Shown here: positions 18,981-27,839 of the stretch, piece by piece
Position numbering within the stretch: the stretch's first letter is position 1
How the letters are laid out: the number at the start of each line of letters is the position of its first letter
Assembly (NCBI RefSeq): GCF_017745675.1
Contig: NZ_JAFLJM010000010.1
Span: 124,001-188,000 of the forward strand
From: Alkalihalobacillus sp. BA299
GTDB lineage: Bacteria > Bacillota > Bacilli > Bacillales > Bacillaceae_F
Direction: 5' to 3'
Length of the DNA stretch: 64,000 bases
The notes under the pieces: generated by a model
The model's input: only the letters and a program-made list of their open reading frames with translations
Told to the model about the DNA's origin: nothing
Databases searched by the model: none
Position numbers and translations under genes: made by a program

Positions 18981-19028
18981 AAGCCTGTATCTAAGGTTAC
19001 CAAGTCATCATTGATACAGGCTATTTTT
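18981..19028 (-). terminator. Terminator of a lost minus-strand gene
   Basis: AGCCTGTATC/GATACAGGCT forms a 10-bp stem with T-rich flanks on both sides (CTTTTCTCTT on the minus strand). No intact gene precedes it; only a short coding remnant does (19029-19103). Confidence 0.6.
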
Positions 19029-19103
19029 TTAATAATCTTCAGGTCGACTATCCAGCTCTTTTAAAACGTTTAAATCTGCTAAATCATAAAAAACAATAAT
19101 TCC
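19029..19103 (-). pseudogene. C-terminal gene remnant
   Basis: About 24 in-frame codons (GIIVFYDLADLNVLKELD and on) end in TAA directly before a terminator. The composition looks coding and the stop/terminator arrangement looks like the end of a lost gene. Upstream of it the frame is broken by the inverted-repeat element at 19114-19190. I do not recognise the family. Confidence 0.35.
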
Positions 19104-19113
19104 ATGAAAAATT

Positions 19114-19190
19114 AAAACCCCTGAAATAGACCGAGTTCCTACCCTCACAATAGTGTAAGGTCAGAATTTAAAGTCTACTTCAGAGGTACA
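19114..19190. mobile_element. Short inverted-repeat element (possible MITE or IS3-type relic)
   Basis: Imperfect 18-bp terminal inverted repeats (AAAACCCCTGAAATAGAC at 19114-19131 and GTCTACTTCAGAGGTACA at 19173-19190) enclose a 41-bp centre that is itself partly self-complementary. The CCTGAAxTAGAC ends resemble the terminal repeats of IS3-family elements. There is no transposase. Nothing else is seen in 18888-19209. Confidence 0.4.
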
Positions 19191-19209
19191 ATATTTTTAA
19201 TGGATTATA

Positions 19210-19773
19210 CTATGCTTCCTTTAAGTGATTTTCATCGTTAGCCTGTGTATTGTGTTCTCTAATATTATAAAGATGATATTGATCTTTTTCTATTTGAAAT
19301 AAGTCATAAATCGGACCGTTCGAATTAATATATTCATAGACATCTGGTCGAATCTCATTCGCTAACGTATTGTAAGGTAGCTTTTGTGCTGCTTTTAGCG
19401 AACGGATATTTTCTTTACGAATTCTCATAAAAACTGTTTGAATGTCAAGCTCAAAAAAGAGTTCACTAAAAAAAGCGTCTTTTGCCAACTGATTATAGCC
19501 TTTTCCAAAGTAAGGTTTGCCAATCCAAGTACCAAGAAAACCAGTACCAGCTTGAACATCAAATAAATTGATGGTTCCTATCGGATTACCCCACTCATCT
19601 GTAATTGTACGTGAAATTAGCTCACCACGTTCCTCAGCCTCAATCGTTTGTTTCGTTAAAAATAGAAACTCATCATATGAATAGGCCTTGTGACGAACAA
19701 AAGGAAAAACAGCGGGATCAATCATTAAATCGTATAACACATGACAGTCCGACAGTTCGCGTTTTCTTAGCAT
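19210..19773 (-). CDS. GNAT-family acetyltransferase (RimJ/RimL-like)
   Basis: A 187-residue protein with the GNAT core: NPIGTINLFDV on strand 4, the acetyl-CoA loop WIGKPYFGKGYNQLAKDAF, and the RKENIRSLKAAQKL segment seen in RimJ/RimL-type N-acetyltransferases. The C-terminus (from about residue 145) is charged and less conserved. The substrate is unknown (protein N-terminus, amino acid or antibiotic). Start follows AAGGAGGGATTCAA. A tRNA-like element lies about 70 bases upstream on the same strand and could be co-transcribed. Confidence 0.8.
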   Translation of the reverse strand: MLRKRELSDCHVLYDLMIDPAVFPFVRHKAYSYDEFLFLTKQTIEAEERGELISRTITDEWGNPIGTINLFDVQAGTGFLGTWIGKPYFGKGYNQLAKDAFFSELFFELDIQTVFMRIRKENIRSLKAAQKLPYNTLANEIRPDVYEYINSNGPIYDLFQIEKDQYHLYNIREHNTQANDENHLKEA

Positions 19774-19841
19774 TTGAATCCCTCCTTATTTTAGAGGGCA
19801 GTCTTGTAGTGTAAGATCCACCCTCGAATATGTTTTTAAAA

Positions 19842-19910
19842 ATTCGGGGTGGGAATCGAACCCACTAGAACCAGTACGAACTGGTGCCGCACCAATTGCC
19901 TTCCCATTCC
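19842..19910 (-). ncRNA. tRNA-like element (degenerate tRNA or pseudo-tRNA)
   Basis: On the minus strand the 3' part holds a textbook T-arm: stem GTGGG/CCCAC around TTCGATT. Before it, ACCAG/CTGGT forms a 5-bp stem around a six-base loop (TTCGTA), where a tRNA would have seven, and a D-loop-like AATTGGTGC precedes that. The acceptor ends pair poorly (GGG with CCC only). It is therefore either a decayed tRNA or a tRNA-like RNA. No CCA is encoded. Confidence 0.45.
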
Positions 19911-20066
19911 TTATAATCAGTGAAAAAACGTCGAATTTCTGTTTATTTTATTAATATTCCTATATAAGCTTGTGATATGATCAAAATCCTTTATAATAAT
20001 GTGATTTTCTCAACCACCTTTAATATAATAATCGATTTATAACAAAAAGGGAACCGATTTTTTTAT

Positions 20067-21188
20067 TTATTTTTTGTAAATAATTTCCCCATTTATTAAC
20101 GTCATAACAGGTGTTGCTAAGTAGTGAAATGGCTGTTCATTCCATAGTACTAAATCAGCATCCTTACCCACTTCAAGACTTCCGACTTTATGATCAACAC
20201 CAAGGTTCAATGCAGGGTTAATGGTCACCCCTTCTAATGCTTTTTGTTCATCTAAACCTTCACGGACAGCTAGTGATGCACAAATATTCAAATACTGAAT
20301 GGGCGTGTACGGATGATCGGTCGTAATCGAAACGTGGATCCCGTAATCCGTTAAAATTCGATACGTTGCCCACGTTTTATTTTTTAATTCAATTTTAGAG
20401 CGTCTAGTCAGTGTTGGACCTACCGTAACATGTAAGTTCCGGCCACTTAATTCACCGGCAATAAGATGTCCTTCCGTACAATGTTCGATTCGCAAATCAA
20501 GGTTAAACTCGTCAGCAAATCGAACAGCTGACAAAATATCATCCGCACGGTGGGCATGAATCCTAACGGGTATTTCTCGTTTTAACGCAGCAACTAAAGG
20601 TGCCACTCTTAAGCTTTCTGGATCATCACTGTACTTAGCGGAAATAAACGCTTCTCTCAGCATCCCCATGATCCCCATTCTCGTAATAGAGTCATTATTG
20701 GTCGAACGACTATGAATTCGTTTTGGGTTTTCACCTAGCGCAATTTTTAAGCCTGCGGTTTCCTTGATCATCATCTTCTTAATGTTTTTTCCATGCGTTT
20801 TAATGACTGAAGTTGTCCCTCCAATCACATTGGCACTACCAGGCATGACATGAACCGTAGTTACTCCAAATTTCACTGCATCTTTAAAACCGATATCAAG
20901 TGGATATACCCCATCAATCGCTCGTATATGCGGAGTCGTCGCTTCAATCGTTTCATTTGCATCATTACCAGCCCACCCTGTTCCTTCATCATAAAGGCCA
21001 AGGTGAGTATGAGCATCTATAAATCCTGGGAGTAAGTGAAGACCTTTTGCATGAATAACCGTCATAGAAGAAGTTTGTTCAATCTCCTTTGCAATCGCCG
21101 CAATTTTACCGTCTTTTATTAATAAATCCCCTTTTTTTATTTTTTCAGAAGTAATTGGATAAATGATTGCACCTTTGATTAATTTCAA
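20067..21188 (-). CDS. Amidohydrolase (imidazolonepropionase-related)
   Basis: A 373-residue metal-dependent hydrolase of the amidohydrolase superfamily. The N-terminal small barrel leads into the metal-binding DAHTHLG, then a His in RIHAHRADD, another in IEHCTEGH, and the Asp of TTDHPYTP. The C-terminal GSLEVGKDADLVLW is typical. The reading frame opens upstream at 21215, but AGGGAGG lies inside this extension, so the TTG at 21188 (KLIKGAIIYP) is the likely start. The substrate is not known; this subgroup includes orphan enzymes acting on cyclic amides or dipeptides. Confidence 0.82.
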   Translation of the reverse strand: MKLIKGAIIYPITSEKIKKGDLLIKDGKIAAIAKEIEQTSSMTVIHAKGLHLLPGFIDAHTHLGLYDEGTGWAGNDANETIEATTPHIRAIDGVYPLDIGFKDAVKFGVTTVHVMPGSANVIGGTTSVIKTHGKNIKKMMIKETAGLKIALGENPKRIHSRSTNNDSITRMGIMGMLREAFISAKYSDDPESLRVAPLVAALKREIPVRIHAHRADDILSAVRFADEFNLDLRIEHCTEGHLIAGELSGRNLHVTVGPTLTRRSKIELKNKTWATYRILTDYGIHVSITTDHPYTPIQYLNICASLAVREGLDEQKALEGVTINPALNLGVDHKVGSLEVGKDADLVLWNEQPFHYLATPVMTLINGEIIYKK

Positions 21189-21484
21189 TATGGCAGCCTC
21201 CCTTATATATAGCATCTATAGCATTAACTATTTTTACCTTTAATAAATGAGTAAATCAAAATTGTGAAGAAAAAAATGCTATTTTCCTACTAGTAAAAAC
21301 TAATAGAATGATAGCATTTCATCAATAAATTTCTAATTGATATATATCTATTCCAACAGTACATTAATTACCATTACCGTTTTTGTCACAAATAAAGGAA
21401 TGGCTGTCCGTTTACTTGTTTCTGTACAAGAAAACCGTCTTAAAATACACATACAGCCACCATTTAACAGTCTATTCTAATCAA

Positions 21485-22273
21485 TTACTCAGTCTCCTTA
21501 TGCGATTGACATATCATAATTACATGGTCGTCTGGATCTAGGATCGTAAAAAATGATACATCTCTATGTTCTTCTATTTCCGTAAATACCTTAATATTGT
21601 TACTGTTTACAAAGGAATACGCTTCGTTTATATTGTCTGTTCCAAACATAAAAAGGACCTTAAAATCTTCACCATTCAGATGACGATTATAATCTAATAA
21701 AATATTTGCTCCCTTTTCATTTTTTATTTCTAATATCGTTTCTTTAGGAGCCATTGGTCGTTGTTCAAGACCTAATAAATCGAAATGCCATTCAGCTGCT
21801 TTGTGGATATCCGTAACATTTACAAAAACCGCTGGTATGCTGTTATGAATGGGAGAGGGTGCCACTTTTTCAATGGGAACGTTATCTTCATCCGCACTAC
21901 ATACCATAAAGACATTTCCATCTGGGTCTTCAAAATTAAAAAACGTAAGTCCTTCTTGTGGCGTTTCGATCTTTAGGGTAATCTTGATCCCTTTCTTTTG
22001 AAGTTCGTCATATGCTAATGGAACACTTTTTGTCTTGTACATAAATAATGGAGCTTTCTCTTTGCTCCATTCACCTCTTGCTATATTTACGCTGTTATCA
22101 TCTAAAATTAGCCCCGTGTATCGATCCAACTCCATCCAATACACGGGACCACCGTTTAACCGCTCATCCAATACCTTTAACCCAAGCAGCCTACTGTACC
22201 ACTCAGCCGAACGTTGAAGTTGATTTACATGAACAAAAACACAATTAATCGTGCTTTTAATGAAACTACTCAT
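21485..22273 (-). CDS. Two-domain VOC (glyoxalase/bleomycin-resistance) protein
   Basis: A 262-residue protein of two tandem VOC domains, about residues 5-125 (INCVFVHVNQLQRSAEWYSRLLGL) and 140-260 (IPAVFVNVTDIHKAAEWHFDLLGL). Each repeats the beta-alpha-beta3 pattern with FxDPDGN/LDPDDH ends. Members bind a metal and act as lyases, dioxygenases or resistance binders; the substrate here is unknown. The frame extends to 22378 without a ribosome site, while the ATG at 22273 follows GGGGGCGTATT. A GGCTGT/ACAGCC inverted repeat at 21393-21463 may be its terminator. Confidence 0.78.
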   Translation of the reverse strand: MSSFIKSTINCVFVHVNQLQRSAEWYSRLLGLKVLDERLNGGPVYWMELDRYTGLILDDNSVNIARGEWSKEKAPLFMYKTKSVPLAYDELQKKGIKITLKIETPQEGLTFFNFEDPDGNVFMVCSADEDNVPIEKVAPSPIHNSIPAVFVNVTDIHKAAEWHFDLLGLEQRPMAPKETILEIKNEKGANILLDYNRHLNGEDFKVLFMFGTDNINEAYSFVNSNNIKVFTEIEEHRDVSFFTILDPDDHVIMICQSHKETE

Positions 22274-22386
22274 AATACGCCCCCAATTTACTTTCACTAT
22301 CTCTATTATTTCAACTTTTAGGCTCCTAATCCTTCTTTTTGTTTTACTTTTACGTATGGATGATTTATTTGATTCCACAGAAAAAT

Positions 22387-22660
22387 AAGAAAAGCGGAAG
22401 CGCTCGTTCAGCGGCGTATGGACTGGAGCCCCAACGTATGAGATAAAGGAAACACGGCGAGTGCTAACGAGGCGATGTTGACTTATCGTAAGGAGGAGGA
22501 GCGAAGTCCACTAGACGCTGGGCGCTGAAGCTAGACAAGAAAAGCGGAAGGTGTCTGCTTATCGGCGACAAGCGCTGGAGGGCCAGCAATTAGTGTCCTG
22601 ACTTTTTGACACGTTTGATGGACCGAAGCGACCTCGAGCCGATGACACCTGAAGCTAGAC
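22387..22660. repeat. Two tandem Bacillaceae-type intergenic repeats
   Basis: Two related elements in a row, 22387-22537 and 22538-22660. Each begins AGAAAAGCGGAAG and ends CTGAAGCTAGACA. The first is closest to the element at 15933-16077. They are GC-rich, self-complementary and non-coding, in a 450-bp gap between two minus-strand genes. The tail CTTATTCTTTAAAAA after the second is the same as behind the other copy. Confidence 0.65.
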
Positions 22661-22726
22661 ATCCTCGAAATTTAAATTTTCTTATTCTTTAAAAAATGCA
22701 CTGTATAAACAGTGCACGCTCTATTA

Positions 22727-23875
22727 TCATAATCTTGATATTGCGCTATGAATGATAACAACCGTCATTACAAAAAGAGCACCGATTAAAAATTGGTACG
22801 TTGGTAAGAAGGGCATTAACCCTGCAGTGAATGACCCGAATATAACACCAAGTGAAAAACAAGCATAGAATAGTCCAAAAGCTTTACCTCTTTCATTTTC
22901 TTTTGAAAACTCGATTACTGAAGCACTAGTTGAAGGAAAAATTAGTGCAAAGCCTATACCATAAATAGCCATAGCGATAAACAAATGCCATAATGCAAAT
23001 GAAATCGATAAAAAAATGAGCGCAATAGCTATTACAATTAAGCCACTTTTCATTAAATTGGTCTTTTTCCACTGATCAAATAGCTTATTCGTAGGTAGGA
23101 TAAATAAGGAAATAGCAATCAGTCCAAAAAAGCTTAATAAAAGGCCCGTAATTTCAGACTTTCCATGCAGCTCATCTACTTTAAATGGTAATAAGTACGT
23201 TAATAGTCCTAAAGTATAAAGCAATAAAAAGATAGATAGATACGCAAGTACTAAGCGTTTTAATTTCGGGAAGGTAAATGGCTTAGAGGCCATTTCCTCC
23301 GTTGATATTTTACTTTTTTCTTTTAGAAAAATTGCAGTAATCACACCAAAAGCAAGCATTACACTCGATACGAAGTAAAATAGTCCTTCATAACCAAGTT
23401 TACCACTTACTATTGCCCCCAGTGCCGGTCCTATTATTGCTGCGATACCTACACCAGCACCTGAAAAAGCCATCGTTTTTCCCTTTTCTTCTCGGTTTCC
23501 TCTAGACCCTAGATAAGTGAAGGCTGCAGGTACAATGAATCCACCTGCAAACCCGTGAAAAAAACGAACCGTTAGTAGCTGATATGGATTGGACACGGTA
23601 GAATAGAAAAAAAGAATGACTCCTACTAACAGCATACCCAATGATAAAATTCGCCTGGAACCTATTCGGTCAATCCAGATGCCTGCCAAAATATTCCCAA
23701 GCATATTTGAGAAAGAATACATCCCAATAATGATACCGACTAGAAGCGGACTAGCTCCAACACTCACAGCAAATGGAGAAATGATCGGTAATTGTGAAAA
23801 AGTATCAATAAAAGCAACGGCAATAATGATGTATACTAAAATCATAGGTTTCACCTTCACTACTGAAGAAATCAT
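22727..23875 (-). CDS. Major facilitator superfamily transporter
   Basis: A 382-residue membrane protein with about twelve hydrophobic helices. The helix 2-3 loop GIWIDRIGSRRILSLG and the sixth-helix region fit drug-type MFS exporters of the YfcJ/YfkF kind. The substrate cannot be read from sequence. It follows hmp on the same strand but a terminator at 23892-23921 separates them. Nothing in the start region (no strong SD; TTTCTTCAGTAGTGAAGG) suggests special control. Confidence 0.82.
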   Translation of the reverse strand: MISSVVKVKPMILVYIIIAVAFIDTFSQLPIISPFAVSVGASPLLVGIIIGMYSFSNMLGNILAGIWIDRIGSRRILSLGMLLVGVILFFYSTVSNPYQLLTVRFFHGFAGGFIVPAAFTYLGSRGNREEKGKTMAFSGAGVGIAAIIGPALGAIVSGKLGYEGLFYFVSSVMLAFGVITAIFLKEKSKISTEEMASKPFTFPKLKRLVLAYLSIFLLLYTLGLLTYLLPFKVDELHGKSEITGLLLSFFGLIAISLFILPTNKLFDQWKKTNLMKSGLIVIAIALIFLSISFALWHLFIAMAIYGIGFALIFPSTSASVIEFSKENERGKAFGLFYACFSLGVIFGSFTAGLMPFLPTYQFLIGALFVMTVVIIHSAISRL

Positions 23876-23891
23876 CTACGTGAAATCAAAT

Positions 23892-23921
23892 AAAAGAGGA
23901 AGCCATGTGAACTTCCTCTTA
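23892..23921. terminator. Terminator after hmp
   Basis: AAGAGGAAG/CTTCCTCTT forms a 9-bp stem with a T-rich tract on either side, 27 bases after the hmp stop on the minus strand. Confidence 0.8.
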
Positions 23922-23947
23922 TCTTTCTTTTATAGTTTATCTCATTT

Positions 23948-25183
23948 TTACTTATCTAAATCTCCAGCTGGGCCAAAAAATTCAAAGTGAATTTGTTCCT
24001 GTGGAACTCCCCATTCTTTTAAAGACTGATTGATCACTTTCATAAATGGCACTGGACCACAGAAATAAAATTCTGCATCGTTATTTTTAACAACTGATTT
24101 TAACCAATCGAGATCAATATATCCTTCTTTTTGATAGTTTTGCATCGAGCGATCTTCGTCCGTTGGCTGTTCATAAACGACATAGTAATCGACGTTATTA
24201 CTTTCTGAAACAACAGCAGTTACTTCTTCACCTAGCGCATGATATTTACTGTTAATCGCTGCGTGAATATACGTTACTTGTTTTTCTGGAGCACTATCAA
24301 CTAATGTTTTTAGCATACTGATCATTGGTGTTTGGCCGACACCACCACTCAGTAAAACGACCGGACGATCTGATTCTGTATTGAGGACAAATTCGCCTGC
24401 TGGTGCTGTGACTTCTAGTATATCGCCTTCATTGACATCATGATGCAAATATGTTGACACGATCCCTGCTGGAATATCATCTCTGCCATCTTCTCTTTTT
24501 ACACTAATACGGTAGTACCCTTTCTTTGCTACATCTGATAAGCTATATTGTCTAATATGGGTATATTCTTCACCATCGATGACTGCTTTGATAGAAATAT
24601 ACTGTCCTGGAAGGAAATCAGAAATTTCTTCGCCATCAGTTGGTCTTAAGTAAAACGACGTAATAACATCACTTTCTTGCTCTTTTTTAGCTACTGTAAA
24701 CTTTCGGAATTCTTTCCAACCGCCTGCTTTACGCTCAGCTTCCTCATACATTTCGCGTTCAACAGAAATGAAAACATCTGCGATCACTTCATATGCTTCT
24801 GCCCATGCATTAATAATGTCATCGGTTGCTGCATCGCCTAATACGTCTTTAATCGCTAATAATAAGTGCTTCCCGACAATTGGGTAATGTTCTGCTTTTA
24901 CATTTAAACTTCTATGTTTATGAGCAATTTGCCTTACTACAGGTATTATTGCTTCAAGATTATCGATGTAAGCAGCTGCCGCGTAAACGGAATTTGCTAG
25001 CGCTTTCGGTTGTCTTCCTTGCTTTTGATTCGCGTGGTTAAAAATATTAAGTAATTCTGGGTGATTTGTAAACATCATTTGATAGAAACGTTTTGTAATC
25101 GCTTCCCCGTGCTTAGCTAAAACAGGTACCGTTGATTTAATAATATCGATTGTTTCTTGACTTAATGTTTTTGTAGCAGTCAT
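23948..25183 (-). CDS. hmp: Flavohemoprotein, nitric oxide dioxygenase
   Basis: A 411-residue cytoplasmic enzyme that turns NO and O2 into nitrate using NADPH. Residues 1-140 are the globin domain with the proximal His in IAHKHRSLNV (near 90) and distal region FYQMMF. Then comes an FAD domain (RQYSLSD) and an NAD(P) domain (LSGGVGQTPM). The C-terminus HFEFFGPAGDL is standard. Two NsrR-type sites lie in front of it and nsrR is divergent, so it should be induced by nitric oxide. Confidence 0.96.
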   Translation of the reverse strand: MTATKTLSQETIDIIKSTVPVLAKHGEAITKRFYQMMFTNHPELLNIFNHANQKQGRQPKALANSVYAAAAYIDNLEAIIPVVRQIAHKHRSLNVKAEHYPIVGKHLLLAIKDVLGDAATDDIINAWAEAYEVIADVFISVEREMYEEAERKAGGWKEFRKFTVAKKEQESDVITSFYLRPTDGEEISDFLPGQYISIKAVIDGEEYTHIRQYSLSDVAKKGYYRISVKREDGRDDIPAGIVSTYLHHDVNEGDILEVTAPAGEFVLNTESDRPVVLLSGGVGQTPMISMLKTLVDSAPEKQVTYIHAAINSKYHALGEEVTAVVSESNNVDYYVVYEQPTDEDRSMQNYQKEGYIDLDWLKSVVKNNDAEFYFCGPVPFMKVINQSLKEWGVPQEQIHFEFFGPAGDLDK

Positions 25184-25211
25184 TATATCAGCTCCCCTAA
25201 AAATTAAAACC

Positions 25212-25275
25212 TATATTTTAAATACATGTTTTATTTAAACACGTCACAATTAATAAAGCAATATTTTAAATACAC
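25212..25275. promoter_or_regulatory. Two NsrR operators between hmp and nsrR
   Basis: TATATTTTAAATACAT (25212-25227) and AATATTTTAAATACAC (25260-25275) are near-palindromic, 48 bp centre to centre, and match the Bacillus NsrR consensus (ATGTATTTTAAATACAT-like). They occupy the hmp promoter side of the divergent region. Confidence 0.75.
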
Positions 25276-25369
25276 GTTTTCACTAAATAGTCATAATTTA
25301 AATCGGAGCACTCTTTTGTGAATACTATGTTAAAATATATTCAACACTTTTTTGATCGGAGGGTTCCTT

Positions 25370-25804
25370 ATGCAGTTAACATCATATACCGATTATTCTC
25401 TTCGTGTCCTTCTCTATTTAGGGACTCAGCCCGAGAATAAGCTATCAAGTATTAGAGAAATTTCCTCGGCATATGGACTTTCAAATAACCATCTCAGTAA
25501 AATTGTTTTTGAATTAGGCAAACTAGGATTAATTGAAACCATTAGAGGTCGTAATGGTGGCATAAAACTAGCTAAATCTCCGAAAGAAATCAACATTGGG
25601 AAAGTTGTAAGGCAAACAGAGGATTTACAAATTGTCGAATGTTTTAATGAGGAAGAAAACCACTGCATTATAAGTTCAGGTTGTCGTTTAAAAAATGTAC
25701 TAAACGAAGCCTTAAAAGCATATTTAAACGTACTCGATCAATATACACTTGACGATATATTAATTAATAGAGATTATTTAAGAATGTTATTACCAAAAGG
25801 ATAA
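25370..25804 (+). CDS. nsrR: NsrR, Rrf2-family nitric-oxide-sensing repressor
   Basis: A 144-residue Rrf2 regulator: N-terminal winged helix (LSSIREISSAYGLSNNHLSKIV), then a dimer helix and an iron-sulfur loop with Cys at about 91, 99 and 105 (ECFNEEENHC and SGCRLK), matching the NsrR spacing. NO destroys the cluster and lifts repression of hmp. The ATG at 25370 follows GGAGGGTTCCTT; an in-frame TTG 18 bases upstream overlaps that ribosome site and is rejected. Confidence 0.93.
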   Translation: MQLTSYTDYSLRVLLYLGTQPENKLSSIREISSAYGLSNNHLSKIVFELGKLGLIETIRGRNGGIKLAKSPKEINIGKVVRQTEDLQIVECFNEEENHCIISSGCRLKNVLNEALKAYLNVLDQYTLDDILINRDYLRMLLPKG

Positions 25805-25851
25805 TAATCATTGTGTTCCCCTTAAATTCCGTGAACTTTTCCCGAAAAAAG

Positions 25852-25893
25852 AGCAGCACAGGTTGTATTTTTACAACCTGTGCTGCTTTTTTT
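25852..25893 (+). terminator. Strong terminator after nsrR
   Basis: A perfect 16-bp stem (AGCAGCACAGGTTGTA and its complement) with a TTTT loop and an eight-base T-run. Confidence 0.93.
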
Positions 25894-25905
25894 ATTATAG
25901 ATGCC

Positions 25906-26002
25906 GATTGAAATCCTGAGTTGACAGGGGATTTGTACCCCGAGTTTTGATTATCGGTCTAACTTGCGATTTATTGTCCGAGGTGATTTATTTCCATTTG
26001 AT
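25906..26002. repeat. Degenerate tandem repeat, about 19-bp unit
   Basis: Four to five imperfect units each begin GATT: 25906, 25930, 25949, 25968 and 25985. The clearest is GATTTATTGTCCGAGGT. Similar GATTTATTGTCCGAG tracts are, to my recollection, scattered in Bacillaceae intergenic DNA. The function is unknown. Confidence 0.5.
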
Positions 26003-26012
26003 GACCAGTACC

Positions 26013-27743
26013 TTACCTTGGTATGATGGGTAAAACGATATGTGAAGGATACTCTTCACTATGGAAGACACGTTGGGTCGCGGAAAGTAATTCCTTACTG
26101 TTACTTCCTGATTTTCCAGTATTTAAATTTCGATCGAAACGCGGAAAGTTACTGCTTGATAGCTCTACTCGTATTCGATGTCCTTTTTTGAATAGATTAC
26201 TAGTCGCCCATAAGTCGATTTCATAGCAGTATACTTTGTTTGGTTGAATAAGTGAAGGCTCCGACCTATTTTTATGTCTATAGCTAGCCCGGATAATGCC
26301 ATCTGCAATGTTATAGGCTTTATCGTCAGGATGAACATCTGCTAGTTTTGCGGTAAAATCAGTATCACAAGCAGTACTTGATGCGTATACAACCACCTTG
26401 ATAGGTCCGGTTACTTCTAGGTCTTCTTCCAATACATCACTCGTGTAAACTAACACATCTTCACGAGATTCAACACGGTTCTGATCGACAGGTCCTCTTG
26501 GATAATGCATCGGTAATAAATGATTACCGCCAACAGTCGGCACAGGATCGGTCGGATCATAGACATAACTGTCGTACATTTCTCCACTTGGTCGCTTAGT
26601 TGACAAGCTTCCATCTCCTGTTTTTGTATTCGCATTCCCGTTACTATGAAAATAAAACGAAGTGTACAGCGTTCGTTCTAATGGCCATTCCTGTTCATTT
26701 CGCCACTTATTTTCACCCATAACAAATAGTTTGACAGGCGACTCTTGAGCTATTTCATTATCGATACCTTTCAACCAATAATCAAACCATTTTAACTGTA
26801 AGCTCGTTAAATCAGTTTTTAAATCGAGGAGCAAGCTGGAGGCGCTCAAGCCAAAATTCCGTTCGCCCACAGCTGGGAGAAAGCTTCCGTGTGACCATGG
26901 ACCGATCATTAATTTTATATTCTTCTTTTCTTTTAAGGTTTCATAATGCTCTAGATCTTGCCCTAATAAACAATCGTACCAGCCCGCGATACAAAATGCA
27001 GGTACATCGAATGCTGCAGATTTTTCCTTTACACTAATAGCCTGATGGTATTCGTCATATGTGTCGTGATTTAAAATATCATGAACAAATGTAGCATAAC
27101 CTTCCCCGAGCTGGAACCACTCACTTTCTTTAATCGGTAATTTATTGAACGCCGATTCCTCAATATGATCGATCGCATGAATAAGAGCCATAAATTCTTG
27201 GATAAAGTCTTCTTTCCCCCGCTTCGCTTTCACTACTGCATTCGGTCCGATTGTCGCTAAACTCCAAGACTGTAACAAGCCAAGTTCAAGAGCCCCTCCT
27301 CGGTACATAAATACATCGGTTCCCCATGTAATCGGAAATATCGCCTTTAAGCTCGGGGGCCGCATGACGGCAGCTTGAAATTGGGTCATTCCCATATAGG
27401 ACAAGCCGTACATCCCGACATTTCCATCAGAATAAGGTAAGTTCGCTGCCCATTCCACCGTATCATAGCCATCATGAAATTCATTTTTATAAATATAAAA
27501 AGGGGCACCCTCTGATTCAAACCTTCCACGGACATCTTGAATAATAACGACATAGCCTTTATGAGCAGCAGCTATTGGATCCAACACCAGCGTGGAAAGC
27601 ATTAAAAATTCTTTATTATACGGGATTCGTTGTAACAACACCGGAAATGTTCCCTCTCGCTCCGGTCGGTAAACATCCGCGTATAATTTAGTCCCGTCCC
27701 GCATAACAGCTTCAACATTTCTTTCATGAATGATTTTACTCAT
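26013..27743 (-). CDS. CocE/NonD-family alpha/beta hydrolase (X-Pro dipeptidyl-peptidase-like)
   Basis: A 576-residue serine hydrolase. The S15 peptidase domain (about 1-300) has the nucleophile in GLSYMGMTQ, the Asp in GWYDCLLGQDL and the His in IGPWSHGSF. The C-terminal jelly-roll domain (about 330-570) is typical of CocE/cephalosporin acylase relatives. There is no signal peptide, so it is cytoplasmic. Members hydrolyse esters, amides or X-Pro dipeptides; the actual substrate is unknown. Start follows AGAGGAGGAAATAA. The upstream terminator suggests it has its own promoter. Confidence 0.88.
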   Translation of the reverse strand: MSKIIHERNVEAVMRDGTKLYADVYRPEREGTFPVLLQRIPYNKEFLMLSTLVLDPIAAAHKGYVVIIQDVRGRFESEGAPFYIYKNEFHDGYDTVEWAANLPYSDGNVGMYGLSYMGMTQFQAAVMRPPSLKAIFPITWGTDVFMYRGGALELGLLQSWSLATIGPNAVVKAKRGKEDFIQEFMALIHAIDHIEESAFNKLPIKESEWFQLGEGYATFVHDILNHDTYDEYHQAISVKEKSAAFDVPAFCIAGWYDCLLGQDLEHYETLKEKKNIKLMIGPWSHGSFLPAVGERNFGLSASSLLLDLKTDLTSLQLKWFDYWLKGIDNEIAQESPVKLFVMGENKWRNEQEWPLERTLYTSFYFHSNGNANTKTGDGSLSTKRPSGEMYDSYVYDPTDPVPTVGGNHLLPMHYPRGPVDQNRVESREDVLVYTSDVLEEDLEVTGPIKVVVYASSTACDTDFTAKLADVHPDDKAYNIADGIIRASYRHKNRSEPSLIQPNKVYCYEIDLWATSNLFKKGHRIRVELSSSNFPRFDRNLNTGKSGSNSKELLSATQRVFHSEEYPSHIVLPIIPR

Positions 27744-27763
27744 TTATTTCCTCCTCTCACTTG

Positions 27764-27809
27764 TAAAAAAACATCCCCACTTCCAACTATATGTTTGAGT
27801 GAGGATGTT
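27764..27809 (-). terminator. Terminator upstream of the CocE gene
   Basis: AACATCCTCACT pairs with AGTGGGGATGTT around a 20-base loop, with TTTTTTTAC following on the minus strand. It ends the acyl-CoA synthetase transcript just before the CocE ribosome site. Confidence 0.7.
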
Positions 27810-27839
27810 ATTAGACTATGAATTTTGAAGCACTTCTCT

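Noticed and set aside
25906-26002. CRISPR array
   Set aside because: Units are degenerate, about 19 bp, without unique spacers, and no cas genes are present.
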